From assembly GCA_013393415.1 (NCBI GenBank), contig JABXHI010000013.1:1-56963 (forward strand): DNA of 56,963 nucleotides. Direction: 5' to 3'. The DNA comes from Micrococcaceae bacterium. GTDB lineage: Bacteria > Actinomycetota > Actinomycetes > Actinomycetales > Micrococcaceae. Below the pieces are notes generated by a model. The model made no database searches. It was not told the origin of the DNA and saw only the letters and a list, made by a program, of their open reading frames with translations. The translations under genes and the position numbers were made by a program. Of this stretch, positions 1 to 8,848 are shown one piece after another. The first letter of the stretch is position 1, and each line of letters begins with the position of its first letter.

Positions 1-113
1 AATACACTGTGCCCACAAAACCGCCCATCACCCAAATCGCCCACCACAAAAGCGGCGACCCACCCACACTCCAAAACACCACCATCGACATCAGCTGGCC
101 CACCGCCGCCTAA
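1..113 (+). CDS. 3' end of a DUF222/HNH endonuclease gene (partial)
   Basis: The only open reading in this segment runs from base 3 to a TAA at 111-113 and enters from the left edge. It encodes about 36 residues, beginning YTVPTKPP and ending ISWPTAA. The layout and composition resemble the C-terminus of the intact DUF222/HNH protein at 26998-28425, which has YTTTTPPV in the same place and ends MRIAA. I infer that the window starts inside a second copy of this actinobacterial HNH endonuclease family. No catalytic motif is inside the window, so the call rests on tail similarity only. Confidence 0.5.
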   Translation, partial: YTVPTKPPITQIAHHKSGDPPTLQNTTIDISWPTAA

Positions 114-496
114 AAACGCGCCATCCGTGAGACCGACGGTGGGCAGCTTTCAACACGATGTACCTACCCTGTTGTGCATCTACCGGCCTTAGCTGACAAG
201 ACCTTGGTCCGACGTTTGGTGGAGGCCTTGTCAGGACAGCTCTTCGTCCCGATATTGAGAAAATATGTAAACTCCGGAATTTCATCACTCACCACGAATC
301 TGTCGTCACTCGAAACCTCAATAATGACTTTCGCCGCGTGTTCCACCTCGTGGATTTACGCTCTCCAGAAACCGGCCAGTACCTGATATCGACTGCCGGA
401 TGTTGTGACAGCTGATAACAGCCATTGGAGATCAAAGTCTCAGAGCATGAGTGGTCACTACTCTCCTGACCAAGCCGAGCGCGCTAACCCCGTTAA
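114..496. other. Intergenic stretch with no supported gene
   Basis: This 383-base stretch lies between the tail of the DUF222-like gene and the broken GNAT gene. Short open readings of 60-70 codons occur on both strands, but none has a convincing ribosome-binding site or recognisable domain. Inverted segments around 196-235 (GACAAG and CTTGTC arms) could fold loosely, but there is no T-run. I see nothing else. Confidence 0.5.
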
Positions 497-981
497 CTAT
501 ACCGTCCGGCCATAGTTCAATGTGAGGTCTTTTCTCATTGCCACCCGAGGCCATTTATCCAGACCAACCGTAGTTTCATGAACACGGAGAGCGCGCAAGC
601 CGGTCGTGAGCTCCTTATCTTCTAAAATTCGGAAGCCTAAACGCCTGTAAGTAGGGAGCGTTCCAGAGGACATGGTGGAAAGTCGTCAGCAACCCCGGCT
701 AAATCGTAATTTCTTGCCCAGGAGACGGCGAACTCGATCAAGGCCTGCCCAAGTCTTCTACCGGCATGATCCGGATGAACTGAAACTTGTTTAAGGTGGG
801 CACAGTTGTCCACACGCTGAAGCAATATATAGACAACGAGTTGATCGCTCTCATCCGTCGAAACCCATACTCGGCCGTCCGCTTGGTAAACAGCAAGCTC
901 CTGAATGGTGAGTGGTGCATCGATTGCAATCTCAATGTCACGTAAGGCATTGAGCTCGTCTATCTGCGCCTCGCGGATCAT
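497..981 (-). pseudogene. GNAT N-acetyltransferase broken by two frameshifts
   Basis: The reading starts at ATG 981 and encodes a GNAT fold: an N-terminal MIREAQIDEL strand-helix, then the acetyl-CoA-binding stretch HPDHAGRRLGQALIEFA. It leaves frame twice. Removing one base from the C4 run at 693-696 and one from the A3 run at 639-641 (plus-strand letters) restores a continuous 160-residue protein. The recovered part has the family's LTTFHHVLWNAPYLQALGFR segment and ends at the TAG whose complement is 497-499. The 485-base span is exactly two bases longer than 161 codons. Either the gene is decaying or both homopolymers are assembly errors. The substrate is unknown. Confidence 0.8.
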
Positions 982-1042
982 GAGGGCAGCCTATGTAGGG
1001 CACTTCACAGAATCAATCATGTATCACTCAGTGCCCAAAACG

Positions 1043-1085
1043 AAAACAGCCCCGAATCGGAGCGAATCCGATTCGGGGCTGTTTT
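1043..1085 (-). terminator. Rho-independent terminator of tRNA-Leu
   Basis: This is a perfect 19-bp stem (1043-1061 with 1067-1085) around a 5-base loop, GCGAA. The stem core is GCCCCGAATCGG. Read on the minus strand it ends in TTTTCGTTTT, directly after the tRNA-Leu gene. AT flanks on both sides mean it could also act on plus-strand transcripts. Confidence 0.9.
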
Positions 1086-1092
1086 GTGTCTG

Positions 1093-1176
<84 letters not shown>

Positions 1177-1211
1177 GAGTGACTTGTGCCCAGCATCTGC
1201 GCTAAGCACGA

Positions 1212-1241
1212 TCTATAGTATAAACACAAATACACAGTCAA
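1212..1241 (-). promoter_or_regulatory. Sigma-70-type promoter for tRNA-Leu
   Basis: On the minus strand there is a TTGACT -35 box (complement of 1236-1241), an 18-base spacer and a TATAGA -10 box (complement of 1212-1217). It lies about 36 bases upstream of the mature tRNA 5' end, leaving room for a short leader that RNase P would remove. Confidence 0.65.
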
Positions 1242-1411
1242 CGCGAATCGGCGTACTGGATAAGAGCGGAAATATGGCGTTGACTTCCGGCTTCGTGTAA
1301 TGCTGTGACTGATATGCGAAAATGAAAATGCATGTGACAAATTTCCGGCGCAGAACTACTGTTGAGTATTTACCGGTTAACTACCTCGAACACATCGGAA
1401 GGAGTGCCGAG

Positions 1412-2206
1412 TTGGGCATCTTGGATGGCTTGGAGAACGCTCTCGAACGTTCCGTGCGCAAAATCTTCTCGGCTGGTAGTTCAAAACGGATCAAGCCGGT
1501 TGAGGTGACCAATGCGATGCGCGTTGAAATGGATCACCGGGCCGCCACCATTTCCCAGGATCGCACTCTGGTTCCCAATGTGTATACGATCGCGTTTTCC
1601 GAAGAAGACTTCACGCAGGTTCAACAGTGGGGACGGGCCCTAGCCGAAGAGTTGTGCGACGAGGCAATCCGACATGCCTCGGTGCAGGGCTATTCGTTAT
1701 CTGGTCCCGTCAGAGTGACCTTTGTTGCCGATGAAGAAGTACAAACCGGCCAGATGGAAATCGAGTCGAGCAACGAGACTGCCGAGGATATTGATCCGGG
1801 CCAGCCCATTTCATATTCGGCCAATAAACAGGTCTCGTCACCTGCGGTACAACCACCCGCAGAAATGACGGATCCCAACGTCCAAGTGGATCGCACCGAC
1901 TGGCGTCCCGTCGTCGAGATCGAGGGCACCCGGTATGCCATCAATTCCTCAGCGGCAGTGATCGGGCGTTCATCAGAGGCTGATATAACAGTTGCTGACC
2001 CGGGCATGTCGCGTCGACACCTCCAAATCACGGTGGCAGGCGACCGAGTTTCAGCGGTGGACATGGGTTCGACCAATGGTTTTTACGTCAACGGGCAAAA
2101 GGCGGCAAACACGGTAGATTTGCAGCACGGTGATATTATTACCGCCGGTCGGACAACTATTGTGTTCCGGCTTGCCCCAGATACGACAACCCAGACACGG
2201 AGGTAG
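1412..2206 (+). CDS. fhaA: FhaA: FHA-domain protein with DUF3662
   Basis: FhaA is a phosphothreonine-reading adaptor that, in mycobacteria, links Ser/Thr kinase signalling to peptidoglycan-precursor flipping. I chose the TTG start at 1412 because AAGGAG lies 7 bases upstream and the resulting N-terminus, MGILDGLENALERSV, matches the family. The frame is open further upstream (ATG 1322), but that part has no family match. The protein is 264 residues: DUF3662 at about 1-120, an acidic linker, and an FHA domain at about 165-255 with the GRSSEADI, SRRHL and GSTNGFYVNG motifs. It is the first gene of the kinase and wall-growth operon, and the next gene starts 3 bases later. Confidence 0.92.
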   Translation: MGILDGLENALERSVRKIFSAGSSKRIKPVEVTNAMRVEMDHRAATISQDRTLVPNVYTIAFSEEDFTQVQQWGRALAEELCDEAIRHASVQGYSLSGPVRVTFVADEEVQTGQMEIESSNETAEDIDPGQPISYSANKQVSSPAVQPPAEMTDPNVQVDRTDWRPVVEIEGTRYAINSSAAVIGRSSEADITVADPGMSRRHLQITVAGDRVSAVDMGSTNGFYVNGQKAANTVDLQHGDIITAGRTTIVFRLAPDTTTQTRR

Positions 2207-2209
2207 CCC

Positions 2210-2692
2210 GTGAGCGAATTAGCGATCACCGCACTGCGGTTTGGGCTCCTCGCCCTGCTGTGGATATTTGTGTTCTCGGTCATCGGTTCTCAAGGTCGGT
2301 CCCTCCAGATCGCTCGTCCGGCACGCCTGACCCGCCGGAAAGCAAAAAAAGATGATGACCCGGCAGAAACACCCGAAGTCGCCCCGGTACCGCAACGTGC
2401 GCTGGCTTCACGGCTCATCGTCACCGAAGGCCCACTGACAGGTCGAACCATCGATCTTGGCGGCCAACCGCTGTTGATCGGTCGCGCCCAAGACGCCGGT
2501 CTGGTCCTTGAAGACGACTATGCTTCGGGCCGCCATGCTCGACTGTTCCCGCAAGGCAGTCGCTGGTTTCTGGAAGATCTTGGCTCAACCAACGGAACCT
2601 TCGTGCAGGGTGAACAACTCACACGAACCATGCCCATTGATCCGGGCACAGCTGTGCGCATTGGCAAAACTGTCATGGAGCTGAAGGCATAA
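2210..2692 (+). CDS. fhaB: FhaB/FipA: membrane-anchored FHA protein
   Basis: This 160-residue protein starts at GTG 2210. It has one N-terminal membrane helix (about 8-25), a basic linker containing RLTRRKAKK, and a C-terminal FHA domain (about 67-158) with GRAQDAGL, SGRHA and GSTNGTFVQG. FHA domains bind phosphothreonine peptides. In mycobacteria the homologue is phosphorylated by the operon's kinases and recruited to the division site. Its position between fhaA and pstP is the standard actinobacterial order. The domain call is certain; partners are inferred from the family. Confidence 0.9.
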   Translation: MSELAITALRFGLLALLWIFVFSVIGSQGRSLQIARPARLTRRKAKKDDDPAETPEVAPVPQRALASRLIVTEGPLTGRTIDLGGQPLLIGRAQDAGLVLEDDYASGRHARLFPQGSRWFLEDLGSTNGTFVQGEQLTRTMPIDPGTAVRIGKTVMELKA

Positions 2693-2694
2693 CC

Positions 2695-4149
2695 ATGGCC
2701 CTCGAGCTGAACTTCGCTGCCCGCTCTGACGTCGGACGAGTGCGTTCAAAAAACGACGACTCGGCCTACGTTGGCCATTTCCTTGCTGTCGTGGCCGATG
2801 GGATGGGCGGCCACGTGGGCGGCGACGTCGCCTCAGCCTCAGTGGTGCTCGACCTTGCTCCGCTGGATCGCAATGATCACCCAGATCCGGCCACCATGCT
2901 TCCCGATGAGATCCAATCGGCAAACCTGATCCTCAATGATCTCGTGCACGACAACCCCAAACTGGCGGGGATGGGCACCACCTGTACTGCTGTGATGGTC
3001 GACAACGACATCCTGCACATGGCCCACATCGGTGACTCTCGGGCCTACCGACTCAAACACGATGCGTTCCAACAGCTTTCGGCCGACCACACCTTCGTCC
3101 AGCGCCTGATCGACGAAGGCCGCATCAGTGCAGCCGACGCCGAATCCCACCCCCATAAAAACGTGCTCATGCGTGTGCTGGGCGACGTGGACGCCTCCCC
3201 CGAGCTGGATGTCACCTCATTTGCCATCGAACCCGGCGAACGTTGGCTATTGTGCTCCGACGGGCTCAACGCCGTCGTCGAGGACGAGACCATTGAACAA
3301 CTGCTGCGCGCCGATAAGCCACTCGACGATATTTGTCGGGATCTCATCGATGAAACACTGAACCGTGGTGCGCCCGATAACGTCACGATCGTGGTGTTTG
3401 AAACCGCCGAACGTCAGATCACCGCCGGAAATAATCCCAAAACCGATGAACTCACTGAATCGGCTCGCGAGGTTTCTGCCGCACAGAACGGTGAGTCAGT
3501 GTCTGCGTCCCTGTTGCGCGCCGACCTCGCCTCTCGTCCACACCTGCTGGTGGGTGCAGCTGAACTTGCCACCGATACCGATCAGATCCCGGTCGTTACC
3601 CGGTCCTCCTCGCAAAAGCGTGCCGCAGCACTGTTGCATGGCGCTTCTGATGCTGCCGAGCCAGCCGCTCCGGCACCGCGCGAAGAACTCGAAGAAGATG
3701 CCGTCCCAACCGGTCGGCGCTCCTGGCCGCTGCTGACTATGGTGGGCGTGTTCCTCATCCTCTTCGCCACCTCCCTAGCCGTCGGTTTCTTATGGATTCG
3801 CGGACAGTACTACGTGGGCACCGAACAGGACCACGTAGCCATCTATCAGGGCGTGCCCCAGGCAATTGGTCCACTCGAGTTATCCTCGCTGGAGCAATCC
3901 ACCGACATCCCGCTGGCCAGGCTGCCCGGTTATAGCCGTCAACGTGTTGAAACCGGCCTGCCAGCACAGGATCTCAACCACGCTGAAGAGATTTTGATGG
4001 ATCTCGAATCCGCGCTGATCCCCGAGGCCCCGCCGGTCTCGCCGGGCGATCAGGCCGACGACTCGGATATCCCCATCGCCTCCAACGGCGTGGGTGCCTC
4101 CGGCTCCATCGGTGGAGCAACCGCCGGAGCGATGGGAGGGAACCCATAA
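2695..4149 (+). CDS. pstP: PstP: PP2C-family Ser/Thr protein phosphatase
   Basis: PstP is a metal-dependent phosphatase that reverses phosphorylation by PknA and PknB. The 484-residue product begins at ATG 2695. Its PP2C catalytic domain (about 5-240) has SDVGRVRSKNDDS, the metal-binding VVADGMGGHVGGD, GMGTTCTA, HIGDSRAYR and the C-terminal DNVTIVV motif. A linker follows, then one membrane helix (about 343-365, LLTMVGVFLILFATSLAVGF), an extracellular region and a Gly-rich tail. The stop overlaps the rodA start by one base (TAATG), indicating translational coupling. Confidence 0.95.
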   Translation: MALELNFAARSDVGRVRSKNDDSAYVGHFLAVVADGMGGHVGGDVASASVVLDLAPLDRNDHPDPATMLPDEIQSANLILNDLVHDNPKLAGMGTTCTAVMVDNDILHMAHIGDSRAYRLKHDAFQQLSADHTFVQRLIDEGRISAADAESHPHKNVLMRVLGDVDASPELDVTSFAIEPGERWLLCSDGLNAVVEDETIEQLLRADKPLDDICRDLIDETLNRGAPDNVTIVVFETAERQITAGNNPKTDELTESAREVSAAQNGESVSASLLRADLASRPHLLVGAAELATDTDQIPVVTRSSSQKRAAALLHGASDAAEPAAPAPREELEEDAVPTGRRSWPLLTMVGVFLILFATSLAVGFLWIRGQYYVGTEQDHVAIYQGVPQAIGPLELSSLEQSTDIPLARLPGYSRQRVETGLPAQDLNHAEEILMDLESALIPEAPPVSPGDQADDSDIPIASNGVGASGSIGGATAGAMGGNP

Positions 4150-5564
4150 TGACCGACACCGTCACGACTGACCAGCCCATCAAGAAACCGCTGCGCGTCA
4201 CCGAAATCGTCCTCATTGTGATGGCCGTAGCCATCGGCTCGGGCGCCTACATGCTTTCAGGCCTGGGTATGGACCAAGCACTGGACGCCCACTACTGGGT
4301 ACAACTCGGTGTGATGTTCGCCTTGGCCATCATCTTCCATATCGTACTGCGGCTGCGCGCACCATTTTCCGACCAATACATCCTGCCGCTCGCGCTAACG
4401 CTCAACGGTTTGGGCCTCGCCATGATCCACCGGTTGGACCTGGTACCACCCGGCGAAGGACTCGCCAACAACCAACTGCTGTGGACGGCGCTGTCGCTAG
4501 TCATCTCGATGGCCATCGTGTGGTTCATCGTCGACTACCGCAACATGCGCCGCTTCACCTACGTGTGGCTCCTCGCCTCAGCGATACTGCTCATCCTGCC
4601 GTTCTTGCCATTCATCGGTGTCGAAATTTATGGTGCCCGCATTTGGGTCAACCTTGGCATCGGCTCATTCCAACCCGGTGAAGTCGCCAAACTGACCCTG
4701 GCAATCTTCTTCGCCTCCTACCTCAGCGCTAACCGCGACCTCATCCTGCTGGCGGGCAAAAAGCTTGGCCCGCTAACCTTCCCCCGGCTCCAAGACCTCG
4801 GCCCACTCGTCGTCGCGTGGCTCGTGGCCATGGGTGTGCTCATTTTCCAGCGTGACCTCGGCTCAGCCGTGCTGTTCTTCGGGTTGTTCATGGCGATGAT
4901 TTACTTGGCGACCTCGCGCCTATCCTGGCTCGTCCTTGGGGTGGGCGCGGCAGGTGTCGGTGCCGTCATCGCCGCTAGTCTCTTCCCCCACGTCCAAGCC
5001 CGTATTGACGGTTGGCTCAATGCATTCGATATGGACATGATTTACGCCGAACACGGCTCCCACCAGGTGGTCCAAGGGCTCTTCGGGCTCGCCTCGGGTG
5101 GGCTCTTCGGCTCGGGCCTGGGCGAAGGTCGTCCAGACATGGTGTTCGCAGCAAACTCGGACATGATCATCGCATCGTTCGGTGAAGAACTCGGTCTCGT
5201 CGGACTCACTGCCATTTTGTTGGTCTTCTTCGTGCTCATCACCCGCATCATGCGCATCGGACTATCCGCGCGCGACGCCTTTGGCAAACTGTTAGCCGCG
5301 GGGCTGGGGTGCGCCATGGCCATCCAGATCTTCGTCGTCGTCGGTGGTGTCCTACGCGTGATCCCACTAACCGGCCTGACCACACCGTTTATGGCTGCCG
5401 GTGGTTCGTCATTGTTATCAAATTGGATGATCATGGGGCTCGTCTTACTCATTTCCCATACCGCCAACCGACCGATGCAAGCCGGCCCAATGGTCAACGC
5501 TTCGGGCTTCGGTGCAGGAGCCTCCGGCCCCGGACGACCTGTGGAAGCGGGTGAACGTTCATGA
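4149..5564 (+). CDS. rodA: RodA: SEDS peptidoglycan glycosyltransferase
   Basis: This 471-residue integral membrane protein of the FtsW/RodA/SpoVE family has about ten hydrophobic helices. SEDS proteins polymerise lipid II into glycan strands together with a class B penicillin-binding protein. Signatures include GARIWVNLGIGSFQPGEVAKL near the middle and QRDLGSAVLFFG; the C-terminal third has IASFGEELGLVGL and GLTTPFMAAGGSS. The gene sits directly upstream of pbpA with a 4-base ATGA overlap, as expected for a cognate SEDS-PBP pair. Position in this cluster favours RodA over FtsW. Confidence 0.93.
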   Translation: MTDTVTTDQPIKKPLRVTEIVLIVMAVAIGSGAYMLSGLGMDQALDAHYWVQLGVMFALAIIFHIVLRLRAPFSDQYILPLALTLNGLGLAMIHRLDLVPPGEGLANNQLLWTALSLVISMAIVWFIVDYRNMRRFTYVWLLASAILLILPFLPFIGVEIYGARIWVNLGIGSFQPGEVAKLTLAIFFASYLSANRDLILLAGKKLGPLTFPRLQDLGPLVVAWLVAMGVLIFQRDLGSAVLFFGLFMAMIYLATSRLSWLVLGVGAAGVGAVIAASLFPHVQARIDGWLNAFDMDMIYAEHGSHQVVQGLFGLASGGLFGSGLGEGRPDMVFAANSDMIIASFGEELGLVGLTAILLVFFVLITRIMRIGLSARDAFGKLLAAGLGCAMAIQIFVVVGGVLRVIPLTGLTTPFMAAGGSSLLSNWMIMGLVLLISHTANRPMQAGPMVNASGFGAGASGPGRPVEAGERS

Positions 5565-7009
5565 ATGAATCCGTACGATACGCATGGTTCGGCATCGTTG
5601 CCATCTTCCTCGTGCTCATTGGCGCAGCCAGCTACATTCAGGTCATCGGCGCCGAAGATCTGCGCACCCACGAGGCCAACACTCGCGAACTGTATAAACA
5701 ATTCGGTGGACCCCGCGGCCCCATACTGGTGGCCGGTGAACCCATCGCCGAATCCGTGCCCAGCGATTCAACCAGCTTCGATTATCAGCGCGTCTACAAC
5801 CAACCCGAACTCTACTCCGGACTCACCGGGTTCTACTCGCTGAACTACGGCCAGACAGGTTTGGAACAACGCCTCAACGAATGGCTCTCGGGCACCTCCG
5901 ACGACCTGTTCGTTGAACGACTGCGGCAAAACCTGACCGGGGAAGAAAACCCCGGGGCCTCGGTTGAGTTGACCCTCGACCCGGCAGCGCAAGAAGCCGC
6001 CTATGATCTCATCCCCGAGGGTGTTCAAGGCTCCGTCGTCGTCACCGAAATCGATACCGGACGTGTCCTGGCCATGACGTCGCGGCCAAGTTATGACACC
6101 AACCAGTTGGCTGTGCATTCGACCACCGAAGCATCAGAAAATATGGATGCACTGGTCGAGTCAGGTGTAAGCCCGTATATGAACCAGCCGACAGCAGATA
6201 CGGCGCAGCCCGGTTCCACGTTTAAACTCATTGATGCCATCGCGATGCTCGAATCCGGCGAGTACGATACCGACACCGTCATGGACGTCCCCAATAGCTT
6301 GGACCTACCGCAAGCCGACGTTCCCATCACGAACTTCGGCGGCGGTGCATGCGCGCAACGAAATTCCGCAGAATTCACATGGGTCTTTGCGCAATCGTGT
6401 AACACACCGTTCTCACAAGCCGCCATGGATATGGGCCAGGAACCTATCCTCGATGTTGCCGAACGCTTCGGTTTCAATGATGATTCCATCACCATCCCCC
6501 TTTCGGTCGAAGCATCATATTTCCCTGACGAAGAGCTGCACGATGCCACCCTGGCACAATCCGTGCTTGGCCAGGTCGATGTGCAAGCCAGCGCCTTACA
6601 GATGAACATGATCGCCGCGGGCATCGCGAACGACGGCACCGTGATGAATCCGCAGCTCGTCGACTCGGTGCGTGGGCCGGACATGAATCTGCTTGAAGAA
6701 CCGCAACCGGAAGTGTATTCGGAGGCCATCAGCGAAGAAACTGCTTCCCAAATGACACAAATGATGACCCAAACCGTGGAAGCCGGAACGGCCGCAGCAG
6801 CGCAGTCATCAGTTCCGATCGCAGCAAAAACCGGTACAGCTGAAATCGGAACAGAAGGTAAAGTCAATTCATGGATCACCGGTTTCGCACCGATCGATGA
6901 TCCACAAGTAGCGGTGACACTCGTGTATAGAAATGTTGATTACTCCGTGGGACACCGACTCACGGTAGATAACATCGGGACAATCGTGGAGGCGGTGGTC
7001 GAACAGTGA
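5561..7009 (+). CDS. pbpA: PbpA: class B penicillin-binding protein (transpeptidase)
   Basis: PbpA cross-links peptidoglycan outside the membrane. The 482-residue protein has an N-terminal membrane anchor (about 8-28) and a transpeptidase domain from about residue 150. The active-site serine lies in PGSTFKLID, the second motif is QSCN and the third is AAKTGTAEIG. The size is normal for actinobacterial PbpA. It overlaps rodA by 4 bases, and its TGA overlaps the GTG of pknA. It probably works with RodA and is a likely target of the downstream kinases. Confidence 0.95.
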   Translation: MNESVRYAWFGIVAIFLVLIGAASYIQVIGAEDLRTHEANTRELYKQFGGPRGPILVAGEPIAESVPSDSTSFDYQRVYNQPELYSGLTGFYSLNYGQTGLEQRLNEWLSGTSDDLFVERLRQNLTGEENPGASVELTLDPAAQEAAYDLIPEGVQGSVVVTEIDTGRVLAMTSRPSYDTNQLAVHSTTEASENMDALVESGVSPYMNQPTADTAQPGSTFKLIDAIAMLESGEYDTDTVMDVPNSLDLPQADVPITNFGGGACAQRNSAEFTWVFAQSCNTPFSQAAMDMGQEPILDVAERFGFNDDSITIPLSVEASYFPDEELHDATLAQSVLGQVDVQASALQMNMIAAGIANDGTVMNPQLVDSVRGPDMNLLEEPQPEVYSEAISEETASQMTQMMTQTVEAGTAAAAQSSVPIAAKTGTAEIGTEGKVNSWITGFAPIDDPQVAVTLVYRNVDYSVGHRLTVDNIGTIVEAVVEQ

Positions 7010-8751
7010 GACCAATATCGGGAATGACGCTAGGCGGCCGATACGAACTGACCGATCGTATCGCCATCGGTGGCATGGGCGAAGTCTGGAAAGCACGCGA
7101 CACCGTGCTCGGACGCATCATCGCCATCAAAATTTTGAAGGAAGAATACACCGGGGACCCGAACTTCCTCCGCCGCTTCCGCGCCGAAGCCCAACACACA
7201 GCACTGTTGAACCACCCCGGTGTGGCCAACGTCTTTGACTACGGCGAAGAAGAAGGCTCCGGCTTTCTGGTCATGGAGCTCGTGCCCGGGGACCCGTTGA
7301 GCGCAATTCTGGACCGGGAGAAGGTGTTATCCCCGGACCGAACCTTGAGCATCATGGCTCAGACGGCTCGAGCGTTATCCGCCGCGCACGCACAAGGCCT
7401 CGTCCACCGCGACATCAAACCCGGCAACCTGTTGATTGACGCCAAGAACCGTGTCAAAGTCACCGACTTTGGCATCGCCCGACTCGCCGACCAAGTCCCG
7501 CTCACCGCCACCGGACAGGTCATGGGCACCGCCCAGTACCTCGCCCCCGAACAAGCAACCGGTCAACAGGCCACCGGCGTCTCCGACATCTACTCGCTGG
7601 GCATTATCGGTTACGAATGCCTCGCCGGGCACCGTCCCTTCACCGGCGAATCCCAGATCGCTATCGCACTCGCCCAGGTGAACGACGACCCACCGAACCT
7701 GCCCGATTCCATTCCCGAACCGGTGCGCGCCCTGATCATGTCCATGTTGGCCAAGGAAGCCGAAGATCGGCCAGTCGATGCCGACAAACTGGCCGAAGCA
7801 GCCGAAGCCCTACGTCGACAAGATACCCAAGCCGCGATTAATGCGGTCCCCGGCATGGTCCCATTCGTGACCTCCGGCAGCTTTGATTCGGATGCCACCC
7901 AAGTCATCGATACTCAGAGCTTCGAAGGCATGAGCGATACTCACGCCACCCAAATCATGACCAACATGCCCGACGAACCCTCCAGTTCCACGGCCGCGAT
8001 GCCACAAGCCGAGACCCCTCCGTCCCAAGTTTCGGCACGATCCGCTGGACTGGGCGCCGATGCACTCCCCGAAGATGGTCCGGCCAACCTTGAGACGCAA
8101 GACGAAGAAAAGAAGCGCAGCCCATGGTTTTGGCCAATCATCGGCATCGTCATCCTCGCAGCGCTGGTCGGGCTCGGTCTCTGGTTAGGCTCACTGGGTT
8201 CAGATGAAGAGCCCGAACCTGAACCAACGCAGACCGAAACCGTGGCGACCGTCGAAATCGATCCTGACGACTACGTTGGCCGCAACGTCGACGAAGTGAC
8301 AGCCGAGCTCGAAGAGCTTGGATTCACCGTGGAGGCTGTGGAGAGGGACGACTCAGATCCATTTGGTACAGTGATTGCTCTGAATCCGACCGGTGAAGTT
8401 GAGGAAGGCGAGGAGATCACCGTGACCTTCTCAAACGAAGCTGAAGCGATCGAGCAAGAACCAGCACCCCAACCTGAACAGCCAGCGCCCGAACCGGAAC
8501 CTGAGCCCGAGCCAGAACCAGATCCGACGACCCAGGCCCCCGCACCTGAACCGGAACCCGAGCCCGAACCGGAGCCACAACCAACGACTCCGCAAGAAAC
8601 TGAGCAACCGCCGGCAGAAACACCGCCTGAAGATGATACGGCTGAGCCCACGACGCCACCTACGGATGCAGGCGACAACAACGGGGAAGAAGAGACCACC
8701 GCGACGGGAAATACTCCGACGGATCCTTTAGAACCACCAACCACGTCTTAA
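7006..8751 (+). CDS. pknA: PknA: membrane Ser/Thr kinase with one PASTA domain
   Basis: This 581-residue kinase starts at GTG 7006, overlapping pbpA. The kinase domain (about 10-265) has the glycine loop IAIGGMGEVWKA, catalytic lysine in IIAIKIL, HRDIKPGNLL and DFGIARLA. A cytoplasmic linker leads to a membrane helix (about 374-394), then one extracellular PASTA-like domain (about 412-475, DYVGRNVDEVTAELEELGF). The final hundred residues are a low-complexity tail of Pro-Glu repeats and Thr/Pro/Glu-rich sequence. Mycobacterial PknA lacks PASTA, so this copy is PknB-like in layout; the name is assigned by gene order. It phosphorylates wall-synthesis and division proteins. Confidence 0.9.
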   Translation: MRPISGMTLGGRYELTDRIAIGGMGEVWKARDTVLGRIIAIKILKEEYTGDPNFLRRFRAEAQHTALLNHPGVANVFDYGEEEGSGFLVMELVPGDPLSAILDREKVLSPDRTLSIMAQTARALSAAHAQGLVHRDIKPGNLLIDAKNRVKVTDFGIARLADQVPLTATGQVMGTAQYLAPEQATGQQATGVSDIYSLGIIGYECLAGHRPFTGESQIAIALAQVNDDPPNLPDSIPEPVRALIMSMLAKEAEDRPVDADKLAEAAEALRRQDTQAAINAVPGMVPFVTSGSFDSDATQVIDTQSFEGMSDTHATQIMTNMPDEPSSSTAAMPQAETPPSQVSARSAGLGADALPEDGPANLETQDEEKKRSPWFWPIIGIVILAALVGLGLWLGSLGSDEEPEPEPTQTETVATVEIDPDDYVGRNVDEVTAELEELGFTVEAVERDDSDPFGTVIALNPTGEVEEGEEITVTFSNEAEAIEQEPAPQPEQPAPEPEPEPEPEPDPTTQAPAPEPEPEPEPEPQPTTPQETEQPPAETPPEDDTAEPTTPPTDAGDNNGEEETTATGNTPTDPLEPPTTS

Positions 8752-8848
8752 AAATGAAAAATCACATGAAATGTCCAAACGAAATGGTGGAGCGACTGCC
8801 TATGACCATGACGATAGTCCTGCGGCGTAGCGCCTCATAAGGAAAACT

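Noticed and set aside
164..346. Possible 60-residue gene on the minus strand near the left edge
   Set aside because: It starts with GTG without a convincing ribosome-binding site and has no recognisable motif. The N-terminal half looks protein-like, but that is not sufficient.
5042..5701. 219-codon minus-strand reading across rodA and pbpA
   Set aside because: It lies opposite strongly conserved genes and has an unnatural composition.
6091..6879. 262-codon minus-strand reading opposite pbpA
   Set aside because: It is antisense to the transpeptidase domain, whose active-site motifs are all in the plus-strand frame.
8455..8600. Direct repeats that might suggest a CRISPR or other array
   Set aside because: They are codon repeats for alternating Pro and Glu inside pknA, with no spacer structure.
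8271..8744. Long minus-strand reading of Ser/Gly repeats opposite the pknA tail
   Set aside because: It is the antisense image of the Pro-Glu codons of PknA. It has no ribosome-binding site or domain.
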